Source of the DNA: Filimonas zeae
Lineage (GTDB): Bacteria > Bacteroidota > Bacteroidia > Chitinophagales > Chitinophagaceae
NCBI RefSeq assembly: GCF_014641615.1
Contig: NZ_BMIB01000004.1
Location: forward strand, 248,001 to 312,000
Direction of reading: 5' to 3'
Length of the DNA: 64,000 nucleotides
Part shown: in pieces, positions 7,938 through 17,942 of the stretch
Position numbering within the stretch: position 1 is the first letter of the stretch
How the letters are laid out: the number at the start of each line of letters is the position of its first letter
Translations under genes and position numbers: made by a program
The notes under the pieces: generated by a model
Database searches by the model: none
Told to the model about the DNA's origin: nothing
The model's input: only the letters and a program-made list of their open reading frames with translations

Positions 7938-8063
7938 TTGCCGTTCAAGAAGCACCAAGCAGCACTTATATAACAAAAACTCTTCCGGCTTTACCTATAT
8001 TTTAATTACCAACAAACTAAAACAAACCCGGATTGTTAAAAAATTGCCACTTCCCCGCCTGAT

Positions 8064-8093
8064 TTTGCAAAAAGAAATTTTCTTTTACCTTTG
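8064..8093 (+). promoter_or_regulatory. Bacteroidetes-type promoter of guaB
   Basis: TTTG at 8064-8067 and TACCTTTG at 8086-8093 match the -33 (TTTG) and -7 (TAnnTTTG) elements with an 18-base spacer. The -7 box ends only three bases before the guaB ATG at 8097. Confidence 0.65.
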
Positions 8094-8096
8094 CAC

Positions 8097-9596
8097 ATGG
8101 CAACAAGAATTACTCCCTCAAGCAAAAGTTCCGGACAATCAAGATTCTTTGGCGAAGGCCTCACGTATGACGATGTATTGTTAATGCCTGCTTACAGTCA
8201 GGTTTTGCCCCGCGAAGTCGATATCCGCTCTCAGTTAACAAAATCCATAACGCTCAACGTTCCTATGCTGTCGGCAGCTATGGACACTGTTACAGAAGCC
8301 AACCTGGCTATTGCCCTGGCACGTGAAGGTGGCCTGGGTATTCTGCACAAAAACATGAGTATTGAAAAGCAGGCCGAGCAGGTTAGAAAGGTAAAACGCA
8401 GTGAAAGCGGTCTTATTCTGGATCCTGTTACCCTGTTACAGGACGCTACTATTGGCGATGCCCTGCAACTGATGCGCGAAAATAAAATAGGCGGTATACC
8501 TGTTATAGATGCCAACCACAAACTGGTGGGTATTGTTACCAACCGCGATCTGCGTTTTGAAACCGACAAACGCAAAAAAGTTTCCGAAGTAATGACTAAG
8601 GAAAACCTGATTACCGCGCCGGAAGGCACGGATATGAAGAAGGCTGAAAAAATTCTCCGTCAATATAAAATTGAAAAACTGCCTGTTGTTAACAAACAAG
8701 GCAAGCTGATTGGCCTGGTTACCTACCGCGATATTATTCAGCTGATTAATAACCCCAATGCGGTTAAAGATAGTTTTGGCCGTTTACTGGTAGGGGCAGC
8801 ACTGGGTATTACCCGCGATTTGCTGGACAGAGCAGCCGCTTTACAGCAGGTAGGTGTGGATATTGTGAGCCTGGACAGTGCCCATGGCCACAGCAAAGGT
8901 GTTATTGACTCGCTGAAACTGCTGAAAAAGAACTTCAAAGGTTTACAGGTAATTGCCGGTAACATTGCTACTGCCGAAGGCGCTTTAGCCCTGGCAAATG
9001 CCGGTGCCGATGCAGTTAAAGTGGGTATTGGCCCTGGTAGTATCTGTACCACCCGTATAGTAGCCGGTGCAGGCGTGCCGCAGCTGACTGCTATTATTGA
9101 AGCATCTAACGCACTGAAAGCCAAAGGCATTCCTGTAATTGCTGATGGTGGTATCCGTTACACAGGTGATATGGTAAAAGCCCTTTCGGCCGGTGCCAAC
9201 ATTGTAATGATGGGTAGTGTGTTTGCCGGTACGGAAGAAAGCCCCGGTGAGACTATTATATATGAAGGCCGTAAGTTTAAAGAATACCGCGGTATGGGCA
9301 GCCTGGGTGCTATGCAGCAAGGCAGCAGCGACCGTTACTTCCAGGATGTGGAAGATGGTATTAAAAAACTGGTACCGGAAGGTATTGAAGGTCGTATTGC
9401 TTACAAAGGCAACCTGAACGAAGTGGTTACCCAGTACGTAGGTGGTTTACGCGCTGGTATGGGTTACACCGGTTCTAAAGATATTAAGGCACTGCAAACA
9501 GCCACTTTTGTAAAAATTACCAACGCGGGTATGCGCGAAAGCCATGCACACGATGTGGAAATTACCAAAGAGTCGCCCAACTACAGCAGAAGATAG
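8097..9596 (+). CDS. guaB: Inosine-5'-monophosphate dehydrogenase
   Basis: This 499-residue enzyme oxidises IMP to XMP with NAD+, the committed step of GMP synthesis. The barrel contains the catalytic-cysteine loop GPGSICTTR (Cys317), the IMP-phosphate site VIADGGIR and GSVFAGTEESPG, and the mobile flap with YRGMGSLGAM. Two CBS domains are inserted between residues about 95 and 220 (IGGIPV and IEKLPVV). Length and order match bacterial IMPDH. The ATG at 8097 is chosen; an in-frame TTG at 8091 lies inside the promoter -7 box. The gene is monocistronic or runs into the MlaF-like gene. Confidence 0.97.
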   Translation: MATRITPSSKSSGQSRFFGEGLTYDDVLLMPAYSQVLPREVDIRSQLTKSITLNVPMLSAAMDTVTEANLAIALAREGGLGILHKNMSIEKQAEQVRKVKRSESGLILDPVTLLQDATIGDALQLMRENKIGGIPVIDANHKLVGIVTNRDLRFETDKRKKVSEVMTKENLITAPEGTDMKKAEKILRQYKIEKLPVVNKQGKLIGLVTYRDIIQLINNPNAVKDSFGRLLVGAALGITRDLLDRAAALQQVGVDIVSLDSAHGHSKGVIDSLKLLKKNFKGLQVIAGNIATAEGALALANAGADAVKVGIGPGSICTTRIVAGAGVPQLTAIIEASNALKAKGIPVIADGGIRYTGDMVKALSAGANIVMMGSVFAGTEESPGETIIYEGRKFKEYRGMGSLGAMQQGSSDRYFQDVEDGIKKLVPEGIEGRIAYKGNLNEVVTQYVGGLRAGMGYTGSKDIKALQTATFVKITNAGMRESHAHDVEITKESPNYSRR

Positions 9597-9629
9597 CCGT
9601 TAGTTACGCTAAAAAATACAGAAGTGGGT

Positions 9630-9663
9630 ATTCTTATGCCGATATTCGTATCGGCATAAGAAT
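9630..9663. terminator. Perfect 15-bp hairpin with TTCG loop between guaB and the ABC ATPase gene
   Basis: ATTCTTATGCCGATA (9630-9644) and its exact reverse complement (9649-9663) flank the tetraloop TTCG. No T-run follows on either strand. The hairpin could stabilise the guaB mRNA 3' end, act as a weak terminator or be a protein site. Confidence 0.55.
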
Positions 9664-9717
9664 TGAAACAGTAATACCACTGGCAGGCCGCAACTTGCCT
9701 AAACCAACAACCTATCT

Positions 9718-10515
9718 ATGATTGAGCTAAAGAATATTAAGAAGAGCTTTGGAGATAAAACCATATTGCACGATATAAGTGCGGTAATGGAGGCGGGTAA
9801 ATGCAATCTTATCATCGGCGCCAGCGGTAGCGGTAAAACGGTATTAACCAAATGTATGGTAGGGCTGTTTAAGCCAGACCAGGGCGAGATACTCTATAAT
9901 AACGCCAACATGCTGCAGATGACAGATGACGAGCGCAAGCAGTTACGTCAGCAGATAGGCATGTTGTTCCAGGGTTCGGCTTTGTTCGATTCTATGACGG
10001 TGGAGCAAAACGTAATGTTTCCGCTCAATATGTTCTCCAACCTCAGCTATAAAGAAAGGAAAAAACGCGCCAGCGAAGTACTGGACCGGGTAAACCTGAA
10101 AGAGGCACACCATAAATATCCTGCTGAAATAAGCGGTGGTATGAAAAAAAGGGTGGGTATTGCACGCGCCATTGTGCTGAACCCCAAATATCTGTTTTGT
10201 GATGAGCCTAACTCGGGCCTAGACCCACAAACATCTATGTTGATAGATAAGCTGATTAAGGAAATCACCGCAGAATACGATATCACTACTATTGTAGTTA
10301 CCCACGATATGAACAGCGTAATGGAAATAGGCGATCATATTATGTATATGCACGAGGGTAAGAAACAGTGGGAAGGTTCTAACCAGGACATTATTTTCAG
10401 CAAAAACGAACTGCTCAATAACTTCATTTTCGCCTCTGAATTCCTTCAGGATGCTAAACAGATGCGCATGATGCAGGAAAATGGCGACGTTCCCAAAGAA
10501 GAAATTAAAAAATAG
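9718..10515 (+). CDS. MlaF-like ABC transporter ATP-binding protein
   Basis: This 265-residue ATPase shows Walker A GASGSGKT, Q-loop LFQGSALF, signature SGGMKKR, Walker B YLFCDEP and the switch histidine in VVTHDM. The signature with MKKR, PNSGLDP and the LFDSMTVEQNV segment are typical of the MlaF/Ttg2A group, which powers phospholipid or related lipid transport across the envelope with an MlaE permease and an MlaD substrate-binding protein. Neither partner is next to it, so it must work with a permease encoded elsewhere. It lies 121 bases after guaB, past a hairpin. Confidence 0.85.
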   Translation: MIELKNIKKSFGDKTILHDISAVMEAGKCNLIIGASGSGKTVLTKCMVGLFKPDQGEILYNNANMLQMTDDERKQLRQQIGMLFQGSALFDSMTVEQNVMFPLNMFSNLSYKERKKRASEVLDRVNLKEAHHKYPAEISGGMKKRVGIARAIVLNPKYLFCDEPNSGLDPQTSMLIDKLIKEITAEYDITTIVVTHDMNSVMEIGDHIMYMHEGKKQWEGSNQDIIFSKNELLNNFIFASEFLQDAKQMRMMQENGDVPKEEIKK

Positions 10516-10539
10516 CAACCGTTTGTATACGGTTTGACC

Positions 10540-10547
10540 TATTTTTG
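10540..10547 (+). promoter_or_regulatory. Putative -7 box of sucD
   Basis: TATTTTTG fits TAnnTTTG and lies 33 bases before the sucD start. TTTG at 10522-10525 is a possible -33 element, but the spacing of 14 bases is short. Confidence 0.4.
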
Positions 10548-10580
10548 CGCCATCCTTAAACGTAAAATCTAAGATTTGCC

Positions 10581-11453
10581 ATGGCAGTTTTGGTTAACAA
10601 AAGATCAAAGATCATAGTACAGGGCTTTACCGGAACAGAAGGTACATTCCACGCTTCACAGATGATAGAATACGGCACTAACGTAGTTGGTGGCGTAACT
10701 CCGGGCAAAGGTGGTTCTACGCATTTAGACAAACCCGTATTTAACACTGTAGCCGATGCAGTTAAAGAAACCGGCGCAGATGTTAGTATCATATTCGTGC
10801 CTCCTGCATTTGCAGCAGACGCTATTATGGAAGCCAGCGATGCAGGTGTGGAACTGGTAGTGTGTATTACAGAAGGCATTCCTACCCAGGACATGGTGAA
10901 AGTAAAGAACTATTTACAGGGTACAACTACCCGCCTTATCGGCCCCAACTGTCCGGGTGTTATTACAGCCGGCGAAGCTAAAGTAGGCATTATGCCAGGC
11001 TTTATTTTCAAACCAGGTCGTATCGGTATCGTTTCCAAATCAGGTACTTTAACTTACGAAGCAGCTGACCAGACTGTAAAAGCAGGCTTAGGTATCAGCA
11101 CTGCTATCGGTATTGGTGGTGACCCGATTATTGGTACGCCTACAGTAGAAGCAGTTAAACTGTTAATGGACGATCCTGAAACTGACGGCATCATCATGAT
11201 TGGTGAAATTGGTGGTAGCATGGAAGCTGACGCAGCTAAATGGATCAAAGACAACCTGCGCAAGCCTGTTGTTGGTTTCATTGCTGGTCAAACAGCGCCT
11301 CCCGGCCGTCGTATGGGCCACGCTGGTGCTATCATTGGTGGTGCTGACGATACAGCTGAAGCTAAAATGAAAATTATGGCTGAGTGCGGTATTCACGTAG
11401 TAGCCAGCCCTGCTGACATTGGTAAAACAATGGCTGCAGCACTGAAAAAATAA
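10581..11453 (+). CDS. sucD: Succinate-CoA ligase, alpha subunit
   Basis: The 290-residue protein interconverts succinyl-CoA and succinate with nucleotide phosphorylation in the citric acid cycle, as the alpha subunit of an alpha/beta enzyme. Seen: the CoA-binding Rossmann part (residues about 5-100, with VQGFTGTEG), NCPGVI, and the phosphohistidine loop RRMGHAGAI with His247. Length matches the family (about 290). sucC (beta) is not in the window, so the subunits are encoded apart. A strong terminator follows, so the gene is probably a single unit. Confidence 0.96.
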   Translation: MAVLVNKRSKIIVQGFTGTEGTFHASQMIEYGTNVVGGVTPGKGGSTHLDKPVFNTVADAVKETGADVSIIFVPPAFAADAIMEASDAGVELVVCITEGIPTQDMVKVKNYLQGTTTRLIGPNCPGVITAGEAKVGIMPGFIFKPGRIGIVSKSGTLTYEAADQTVKAGLGISTAIGIGGDPIIGTPTVEAVKLLMDDPETDGIIMIGEIGGSMEADAAKWIKDNLRKPVVGFIAGQTAPPGRRMGHAGAIIGGADDTAEAKMKIMAECGIHVVASPADIGKTMAAALKK

Positions 11454-11483
11454 CATTCAGTTAGTTGAGTATATTCTTGTAAG

Positions 11484-11509
11484 GCTCCGGTATTTACCGG
11501 AGCTTTTTT
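11484..11509 (+). terminator. Rho-independent terminator of sucD
   Basis: GCTCCGG (11484-11490) pairs with CCGGAGC (11497-11503) and is followed by six T. Confidence 0.85.
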
Positions 11510-11711
11510 ATGCAATTCATTTACCTGCATCATCCTACTAACAAAAGCCATAAAATAAACGTACTGGCGTGCACGTACCCGGCCGCGGTTTATGCACCTA
11601 AGCCTGCTGTATTATAGACACTTACGTTTAAATTAACACTAAAAACGCGGAACTGGCAGATGTGTTGGCATTCTTTTTATGTACATTGCCCTTACGCAAA
11701 AAATGATTCAG

Positions 11712-14700
11712 ATGAAAAACAACAGCCTTGCCTTACTGGCAGCACTGCTGCTCTGTACCTCCGGCCTGCTTGCGCAGAGTGTGCCGGATAGCTTTCCCAC
11801 CCAATGGAAACTGATTGATAGCCTGCTGTGGAAAAGCAGTCTACCCAAATCGGCACTTGATCAGGTAAACAAACTTTATCAGAAAGCAAGTACACAGAAG
11901 AACGAGCCCCAGGCCATTAAAACCCTGTTATACCGCCTGTACATTACCCGGCAGATACAGGATGTAAGCGACAGCGCACAGCTTAAAAACATTGAAAGAG
12001 AAATAGACAAAGCCTTTAGCGTACCGCAGAAAAGCATTTTGCGCGTACTGCTGGCTAAAAACTATAACAACATACTGGATAATAACAGCTGGCAGATAAG
12101 AAACCGCACCAACACTTCAGTAAAACCCGGCGATGTAGAAACCTGGACCAACAGAGACTTTCTTACCACTATTGATAGTATATACCAAGCAGCCCTGGCC
12201 CCTGCTGCTACCCTGCAACAGACCTCCTTATCGGGCTTTGAGGCTATTATAGTAAAAGGCAACGCCCGGTATTTACGCCCTACGTTGTACGATTTACTGG
12301 CAAATGATGCTATAGAATATTACGCCGCTCATTTTAACACGCAGCCCAACAACTCACAAATAAGCAACGAACAGGCGACCGCTCTGCTGGCCCCGGCTGA
12401 GGCTTTTTTACAATACCGTTTTACCATCAGCGAGTCTTATGCTACGCAGCAACTGATACAGGGTTATCAGAAACTGCTGCAATTTCATAAGCAGGATGCA
12501 AAGCCCGATGCTTTTATTGATGCAGATATTAACCGCATCAGCTGGGCTTACGCCAATTGCAGGCATCCTAAAAAAGACAGCCTGTACCTGCAAACTTTAA
12601 AGCAGTTAATTAACAAGTACGAAGACAATCCCGTAGCTGCACAGGCCATTTACCTGCATGCCTCTTTTTATGCAGCCAGAGCAGCTACCTATCAGCCTTT
12701 GTCTGATACACAGTACCGTTACGATTACATTACCGCTAAAAGCATTATAGACAAGGCGCTTTCTCATCAAAAAGCCCCCAGCGAAGGCAGCAGTAATATG
12801 CAGCAATTGCTAAAGTCTATACAAACACCCGCACTCACCAACCAGGTGGAACGCATTAACCTGCCGGCGCAACCTTTCCGCGCTTATATCCGCTACCGGA
12901 ACACGCCCATGTTATATGGTAAAATATTCCGCTTTGGTGCGTTAAACGATAGCATACCCGGTACCATTTCATACGATACCACCCTGTATCAGTTTATAGC
13001 TAAGCAAACACCTTTCCGTCAGTTCAGCCAGCCATTACCGGTAACCAACGATTATCAGCAGCATAGCACGGAAATTAAAATAGACGGGCTTCCTGCCGGC
13101 AGATATCTTTTAGTTACTTCGGGGAACAGCCAGTTTACCAAAGACAATGGCACCGTAGGCATACAGATATTCACGGTATCGGCTATCAGCTACCTGCAAT
13201 ATGGCGCTGACTATTTTGTACTGAACCGCGAAACAGGGCAGCCTATCAGCAATGCCAAAGCCAGCTTTACCAAAAACGAATGGAACAGCCGGCTGAGGAA
13301 GTATATAAAATCTAAACCTGTTATTGTAACAACCGATAAAAACGGACACTTTACTTTCGCATCGTCGGATTATCAACTGGCACTGTATACCAGCAACGAT
13401 ACGCTGTTAACACAGGACAATATTTATTACAGCAATCCTACCAATCACGATTTCAAATCGGTGCAAATAAGCTTCTTTACAGATCGTAGTATTTACCGCC
13501 CCGGCCAAACGGCTTACTTTAAAGGCATAGCTTACCAAAGCAGCCAACAAAATCGCAAGCCGGAACTCTATACTTCTAAAGACAGTCTGCATATATTTCT
13601 GTATAACCCCAATGGTTCGCTTACAGATTCCTTATGGGTTTCTACCAACGAATACGGCTCTTTCAAAGGCCAGTTTACTTTTCCGCAGGGGTTACTTACC
13701 GGCCGGTATAATATTCAGGTTGCCAATAACAACAACAAGGGCATCAATACCTACGGCAGTACTGATGTAATGGTAGAGGAATATAAAAGGCCTAAGTTTT
13801 ACCTGGCGTTCGATACCTTATCTGGCAGCTACCGGTTAAACGATTCTGTTACCGTTACCGGCCGTGCCACTAACTACACCGGTGCTACTGTAAGCGGTGG
13901 TAAAGCCACTTACACCATTACGCGTAATACCTACTTCCCTTACCCCTGGCTGTTTAAAACTACCCGAATGCCTTACAGCAATCCGCAGGTAGTAGCCAGC
14001 GGCACCGTTACCACTAAAGATGATGGCAGTTTTGTAATAAAGTTTGCAGCCCAGCCCGATTCATCTGTACAGGCAGGCAACAAACCGCAGTTTAATTTCA
14101 ATGTTGACGTATCTGTTACCGATATCAGTGGCGAAACCCGGCAGGGCAACACGCAACTGTCGGTAGGTTACCAATCGCTGGTAGTTAAAATACAACTGCC
14201 TTCTGTTACTGAAAGCAAAGCCTTTACCCATATACCCGTTCAGGTACAAAACCTGGCTGGTAAAGAAGTAAGCTCACGTGTGCAGATTACCCTGTCGCCC
14301 CTGGAAGCACCTTCCCGCCTGATACGCGAAAGATACTGGAACGCTCCGGACCAGTTTGTAATGACTAAGGAGGAATACATTTCCCTGTTTCCACACGATG
14401 AGTATGGAGAAGAAACCAATCACCTGAACTGGAATAAAAAGGCAGCTATCATCAATACTACTTACAATACCTCGTCAACTGACGCAGAAGACAAAGGTTT
14501 TGCACTGCCTTCTACCCTGCAGGCCGGATGGTATGTGGTAGAAGCCAGCGTGGTAGAGCATGGAGATACTTTAAAAGATATTGGTTATGTGCAGGTATTT
14601 GAAAACAATAAAAACCTGCCTGTTACCGCTTACCTGTGGCATTATAACGATAAAACATCCGTTACCCCAGGCAACACCCTGGAACTGAAAACCGGAAGCT

Positions 14701-17700
14701 CGGCCAGCAATGTGTACGTAATAGAAAACATATTGCGTGGTGATAGTAAGGTGGGAACCTTTTCTTATTATCAGTTACAAAACGGAGTAAAAACCACCAG
14801 CATACCTGTTACAGAAGCTGACCGTGGTGGCATTAGTGTATCCAGAGCTTTTGTAATACACAACCGTGTGTATGAAATGCGTGATGATATTACGGTGCCT
14901 TACGATAACAAGCTGTTAAAGGTGAGCTACAAAACTTTCCGTAATAAAACCGAGCCCGGCAGTAAAGAAACCTGGAGCGTACAGGTTAGTGGAAGCAACG
15001 GCACCAAAGCCGCTGCAGAATTACTTACTGCTATGTACGATGCCTCTTTAGATCAGTTTAACCCGCACAACTGGTTTTCTCCTGCTATATGGCCTTCTTA
15101 TTATAACCCTTATTACTGGAGCCATGGGCAAGGATTTTCAACCAGTACTTCACACATACCTGCGCGCGGTTATTATGAAAATGATCAGGAGTACTTCAGT
15201 AAAATATACGATCAACTGGCAGATGCCAATAGCTTAGGACTGGTTTCACAGACAGAAAACAACTGGACTTCTTCAGGTCGCCCCCGTCAGTTATATGAAA
15301 GAATGGCAGCCCCCGTATCTGCAGCTGCAGCCGCTGAAGAGAAGATTGCAATTCGTGGCATGGCAGCAGCCAAAAAGGCCAGCGCACCGCTGGTTATGAT
15401 AGATGGCCAACCCGGTAGCATGTCAGATGTATCAGCAAACGCTATCGGCTACTTAGATATATTAAAAGATGAATCTGCTACCGCCCTGTACGGCTCAAGA
15501 GCCGCAAACGGTGTTGTAATTATCACCACTAAAAAAGGCAACGAGCAGCCTGTACAAACCAGGAAGAATTTTAACGAAACAGCGTTCTTCTTCCCCCAGC
15601 TGTATGCAGATACTTCCGGCACCTACACTTTCAGCTTTGAAATGCCAGAGTCGTTAACACAATGGCGTTGGTTAAGTCTGGCGCATACCAAAGACCTTTC
15701 GTTTGGTACGCAATCGCAAACCATAGTATCGCAGAAAACCATGATGGCGCAGTTAAACGCTCCACGCTTTCTGTGCCAGGGCGATGAGGCTACCCTCACC
15801 GCTACCATCAGCAATCTGGATTCTGTAGCGCTTGATGGCAACATTCAATTGGAACTGATAGATGCCGTTACCCTGCAACCGGTTAACGATCAGCTGGGCA
15901 ACAAAAATGCTACACAGTCATTTACCGTAAAGCCACGCGTAAACACAGCTATCAGCTTCCCGGTTATTGTTCCGGCCAACTTCAACCATCCGTTGACCTG
16001 GCGTATTACCGCCCGCGCTAATCAATACAGCGATGGAGAAGAAAACACGCTGCCTGTATTATCTAACCGCATGCTGGTTACCGAAACATTGCCACTGCTG
16101 TTAAAAGGTAATACCACCAAACAGTACAAACTGGATAAACTGGTAAATAATACCAGTACTACGCTGAGTACCGAATCTGTAACAGTAGAGTATACCAGCA
16201 ACCCTATATGGCAGGCAGTACAGGCCTTACCTTACCTGGCTGAGTATCCGCATGAGTGTGCAGAACAAACCTTTAACCGCTTTTATGCCAATGCACTGGC
16301 GGCACAGATAGTAAACAAACATCCGCAGATTAAAGCCGCTTTTGAGCTGTGGAAAAACGATAGCAGCTTTACCACCGGCAAACTGGCGCAAAACGAAAGC
16401 CTGAAACAAATACTACTGGAAGAAACCCCATGGGTATTACAGGCCGAAAGCGAAGCGCAACAGCGTAAAAACATAGCACTGCTGTTTGATGTGGTAAAAA
16501 TGAGCAACAGCGCAGAAAGCGCCCTGCAAAAGCTGGAGCAGCAACAACTGCCAGAAGGAAGCTTTAGCTGGTTTAAAGGTGGCAATGCCGACAGGTATAT
16601 TACTACTTACGTAGTTACCGGTATTGGCAAACTGCTGAAAGCAAACGCCATACCTGCCGCTTACAAAACCCGTTTACTGGCAGTAGCTGCCAATGCTATT
16701 ACCTGGATGGATGAAAAGGTAGAAGAAGACTATAAAAGCTTTACCAGAATCAACAGTAAAAACAAAGTGTTTTTAGCCAACCATCTTATTCAGTATCTGT
16801 ATGCACGCAGCTATTTTACAGGCACCAGAATAAAATCGGGTAAAGCAACTGAGCTGTTATGGGCCGAAGCGCGTAAATACTGGAACAAGCAGAACAACTA
16901 CAACAAAGCACTGCTGGCAGTATCGCTGGCACGTAACGGTCAAAAACAATTTGCCGTAAACAGCATTCTGCCTTCTATACTGGAAAATGCCGTGGAAGAC
17001 AGCACCAAAGGCATGTACTGGAAAGACCGTGTTACCTGTTTCTGGTACACCGCTCCTATTGAGCATCAGGCTACCATGATGTTGGCGACTGCTGAGTTAA
17101 GCAACAACTTCTCCAATAAGTCGTTAACCGATGCGTACGATAACATGCGCACCTGGTTATTGCTGAACAAACAAACCAACCATTGGGGTACTACTGTTGC
17201 CACAGCCGATGCCTGTTATGCACTGCTGCTGAAAGCAGATCAGTTACAAAGCAACCGCCAGGTAACCATACAACTGGGCAATAAGCAGATTTCATCTGCC
17301 GACAATGTTAAACAGGCAGGCAGCGGTTACTTTAAACAAAGAATAGATGGCGCCTCCGTTACCCCTGATATGGGTAATGTTACGGTAACCACCCGTTCTG
17401 TTATTGACGCCACCAATAAAACAGCTGTAAGCTACGGCGCTGTTTACTGGCAGTATTTTGAAAACACAGACAAAATAACGGCTGCTACCGGCAACCCGCT
17501 GGCAGTAACTAAAAAGTGGTTTATTGAAAAAACAACCGGCACTAACAAAGAGCTGGTGGCCCTTACCGGCAACAGTGAAGTTAAAGTGGGTGATAAACTG
17601 GTAGTGCAGCTGATTGTATCCAGCGATCGTGACATGGAATATGTGCATGTAAAAGACATGCGTGCCGCCACCATGGAGCCTGTAAACGTATTAAGCGGTT

Positions 17701-17915
17701 ACAAATGGCAGGATGCACTGGGTTATTATGAAGCTACCAAAGATGCCAGCACCAACTTCTTTATCGACAATCTGCGTAAAGGCACTTATATACTCAGCTA
17801 CCCTGTATTTATTACCAATACCGGCACATTCAACGCGGGCATAGCTACTGCACAATGCATGTACGCTCCGGAATTTACCAGCCACAGCGAAGGATGGAAG
17901 CTGACAGTAAAATAA
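11712..17915 (+). CDS. Alpha-2-macroglobulin family protein with a SusC-like plug motif insert
   Basis: This 2067-residue secreted or periplasmic protein starts with a signal peptide (MKNNSLALLAALLL..GLLAQ). It carries macroglobulin-type beta domains in the middle (SIYRPGQTAYFKGIAY near residue 600 is the MG2 core), then ALPYLAEYPHECAEQ with the C-x-E-Q thioester motif (Cys1516), inside a helical thioester domain. Such proteins trap proteases. Between about residues 1220 and 1280 lies an insert reading IDGQPG..ILKDESATALYGSRAANGV, the plug signature of SusC-type TonB-dependent receptors. Start 11712 is chosen over upstream frame starts because it begins the signal peptide. It is followed by a terminator and stands alone; no penicillin-binding protein 1C gene is adjacent. 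Confidence 0.9.
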   Translation: MKNNSLALLAALLLCTSGLLAQSVPDSFPTQWKLIDSLLWKSSLPKSALDQVNKLYQKASTQKNEPQAIKTLLYRLYITRQIQDVSDSAQLKNIEREIDKAFSVPQKSILRVLLAKNYNNILDNNSWQIRNRTNTSVKPGDVETWTNRDFLTTIDSIYQAALAPAATLQQTSLSGFEAIIVKGNARYLRPTLYDLLANDAIEYYAAHFNTQPNNSQISNEQATALLAPAEAFLQYRFTISESYATQQLIQGYQKLLQFHKQDAKPDAFIDADINRISWAYANCRHPKKDSLYLQTLKQLINKYEDNPVAAQAIYLHASFYAARAATYQPLSDTQYRYDYITAKSIIDKALSHQKAPSEGSSNMQQLLKSIQTPALTNQVERINLPAQPFRAYIRYRNTPMLYGKIFRFGALNDSIPGTISYDTTLYQFIAKQTPFRQFSQPLPVTNDYQQHSTEIKIDGLPAGRYLLVTSGNSQFTKDNGTVGIQIFTVSAISYLQYGADYFVLNRETGQPISNAKASFTKNEWNSRLRKYIKSKPVIVTTDKNGHFTFASSDYQLALYTSNDTLLTQDNIYYSNPTNHDFKSVQISFFTDRSIYRPGQTAYFKGIAYQSSQQNRKPELYTSKDSLHIFLYNPNGSLTDSLWVSTNEYGSFKGQFTFPQGLLTGRYNIQVANNNNKGINTYGSTDVMVEEYKRPKFYLAFDTLSGSYRLNDSVTVTGRATNYTGATVSGGKATYTITRNTYFPYPWLFKTTRMPYSNPQVVASGTVTTKDDGSFVIKFAAQPDSSVQAGNKPQFNFNVDVSVTDISGETRQGNTQLSVGYQSLVVKIQLPSVTESKAFTHIPVQVQNLAGKEVSSRVQITLSPLEAPSRLIRERYWNAPDQFVMTKEEYISLFPHDEYGEETNHLNWNKKAAIINTTYNTSSTDAEDKGFALPSTLQAGWYVVEASVVEHGDTLKDIGYVQVFENNKNLPVTAYLWHYNDKTSVTPGNTLELKTGSSASNVYVIENILRGDSKVGTFSYYQLQNGVKTTSIPVTEADRGGISVSRAFVIHNRVYEMRDDITVPYDNKLLKVSYKTFRNKTEPGSKETWSVQVSGSNGTKAAAELLTAMYDASLDQFNPHNWFSPAIWPSYYNPYYWSHGQGFSTSTSHIPARGYYENDQEYFSKIYDQLADANSLGLVSQTENNWTSSGRPRQLYERMAAPVSAAAAAEEKIAIRGMAAAKKASAPLVMIDGQPGSMSDVSANAIGYLDILKDESATALYGSRAANGVVIITTKKGNEQPVQTRKNFNETAFFFPQLYADTSGTYTFSFEMPESLTQWRWLSLAHTKDLSFGTQSQTIVSQKTMMAQLNAPRFLCQGDEATLTATISNLDSVALDGNIQLELIDAVTLQPVNDQLGNKNATQSFTVKPRVNTAISFPVIVPANFNHPLTWRITARANQYSDGEENTLPVLSNRMLVTETLPLLLKGNTTKQYKLDKLVNNTSTTLSTESVTVEYTSNPIWQAVQALPYLAEYPHECAEQTFNRFYANALAAQIVNKHPQIKAAFELWKNDSSFTTGKLAQNESLKQILLEETPWVLQAESEAQQRKNIALLFDVVKMSNSAESALQKLEQQQLPEGSFSWFKGGNADRYITTYVVTGIGKLLKANAIPAAYKTRLLAVAANAITWMDEKVEEDYKSFTRINSKNKVFLANHLIQYLYARSYFTGTRIKSGKATELLWAEARKYWNKQNNYNKALLAVSLARNGQKQFAVNSILPSILENAVEDSTKGMYWKDRVTCFWYTAPIEHQATMMLATAELSNNFSNKSLTDAYDNMRTWLLLNKQTNHWGTTVATADACYALLLKADQLQSNRQVTIQLGNKQISSADNVKQAGSGYFKQRIDGASVTPDMGNVTVTTRSVIDATNKTAVSYGAVYWQYFENTDKITAATGNPLAVTKKWFIEKTTGTNKELVALTGNSEVKVGDKLVVQLIVSSDRDMEYVHVKDMRAATMEPVNVLSGYKWQDALGYYEATKDASTNFFIDNLRKGTYILSYPVFITNTGTFNAGIATAQCMYAPEFTSHSEGWKLTVK

Positions 17916-17942
17916 CAGGTTACACAATAAAAAGAACCTTCC

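Noticed and set aside
11510..11711. tRNA or small RNA gene before the macroglobulin
   Set aside because: No cloverleaf or T-loop sequence is visible; only an AT-rich leader is seen.
16257..16268. Loss of the thioester motif in the macroglobulin
   Set aside because: CAEQ keeps the essential C-x-E-Q pattern, so the thioester can still form.
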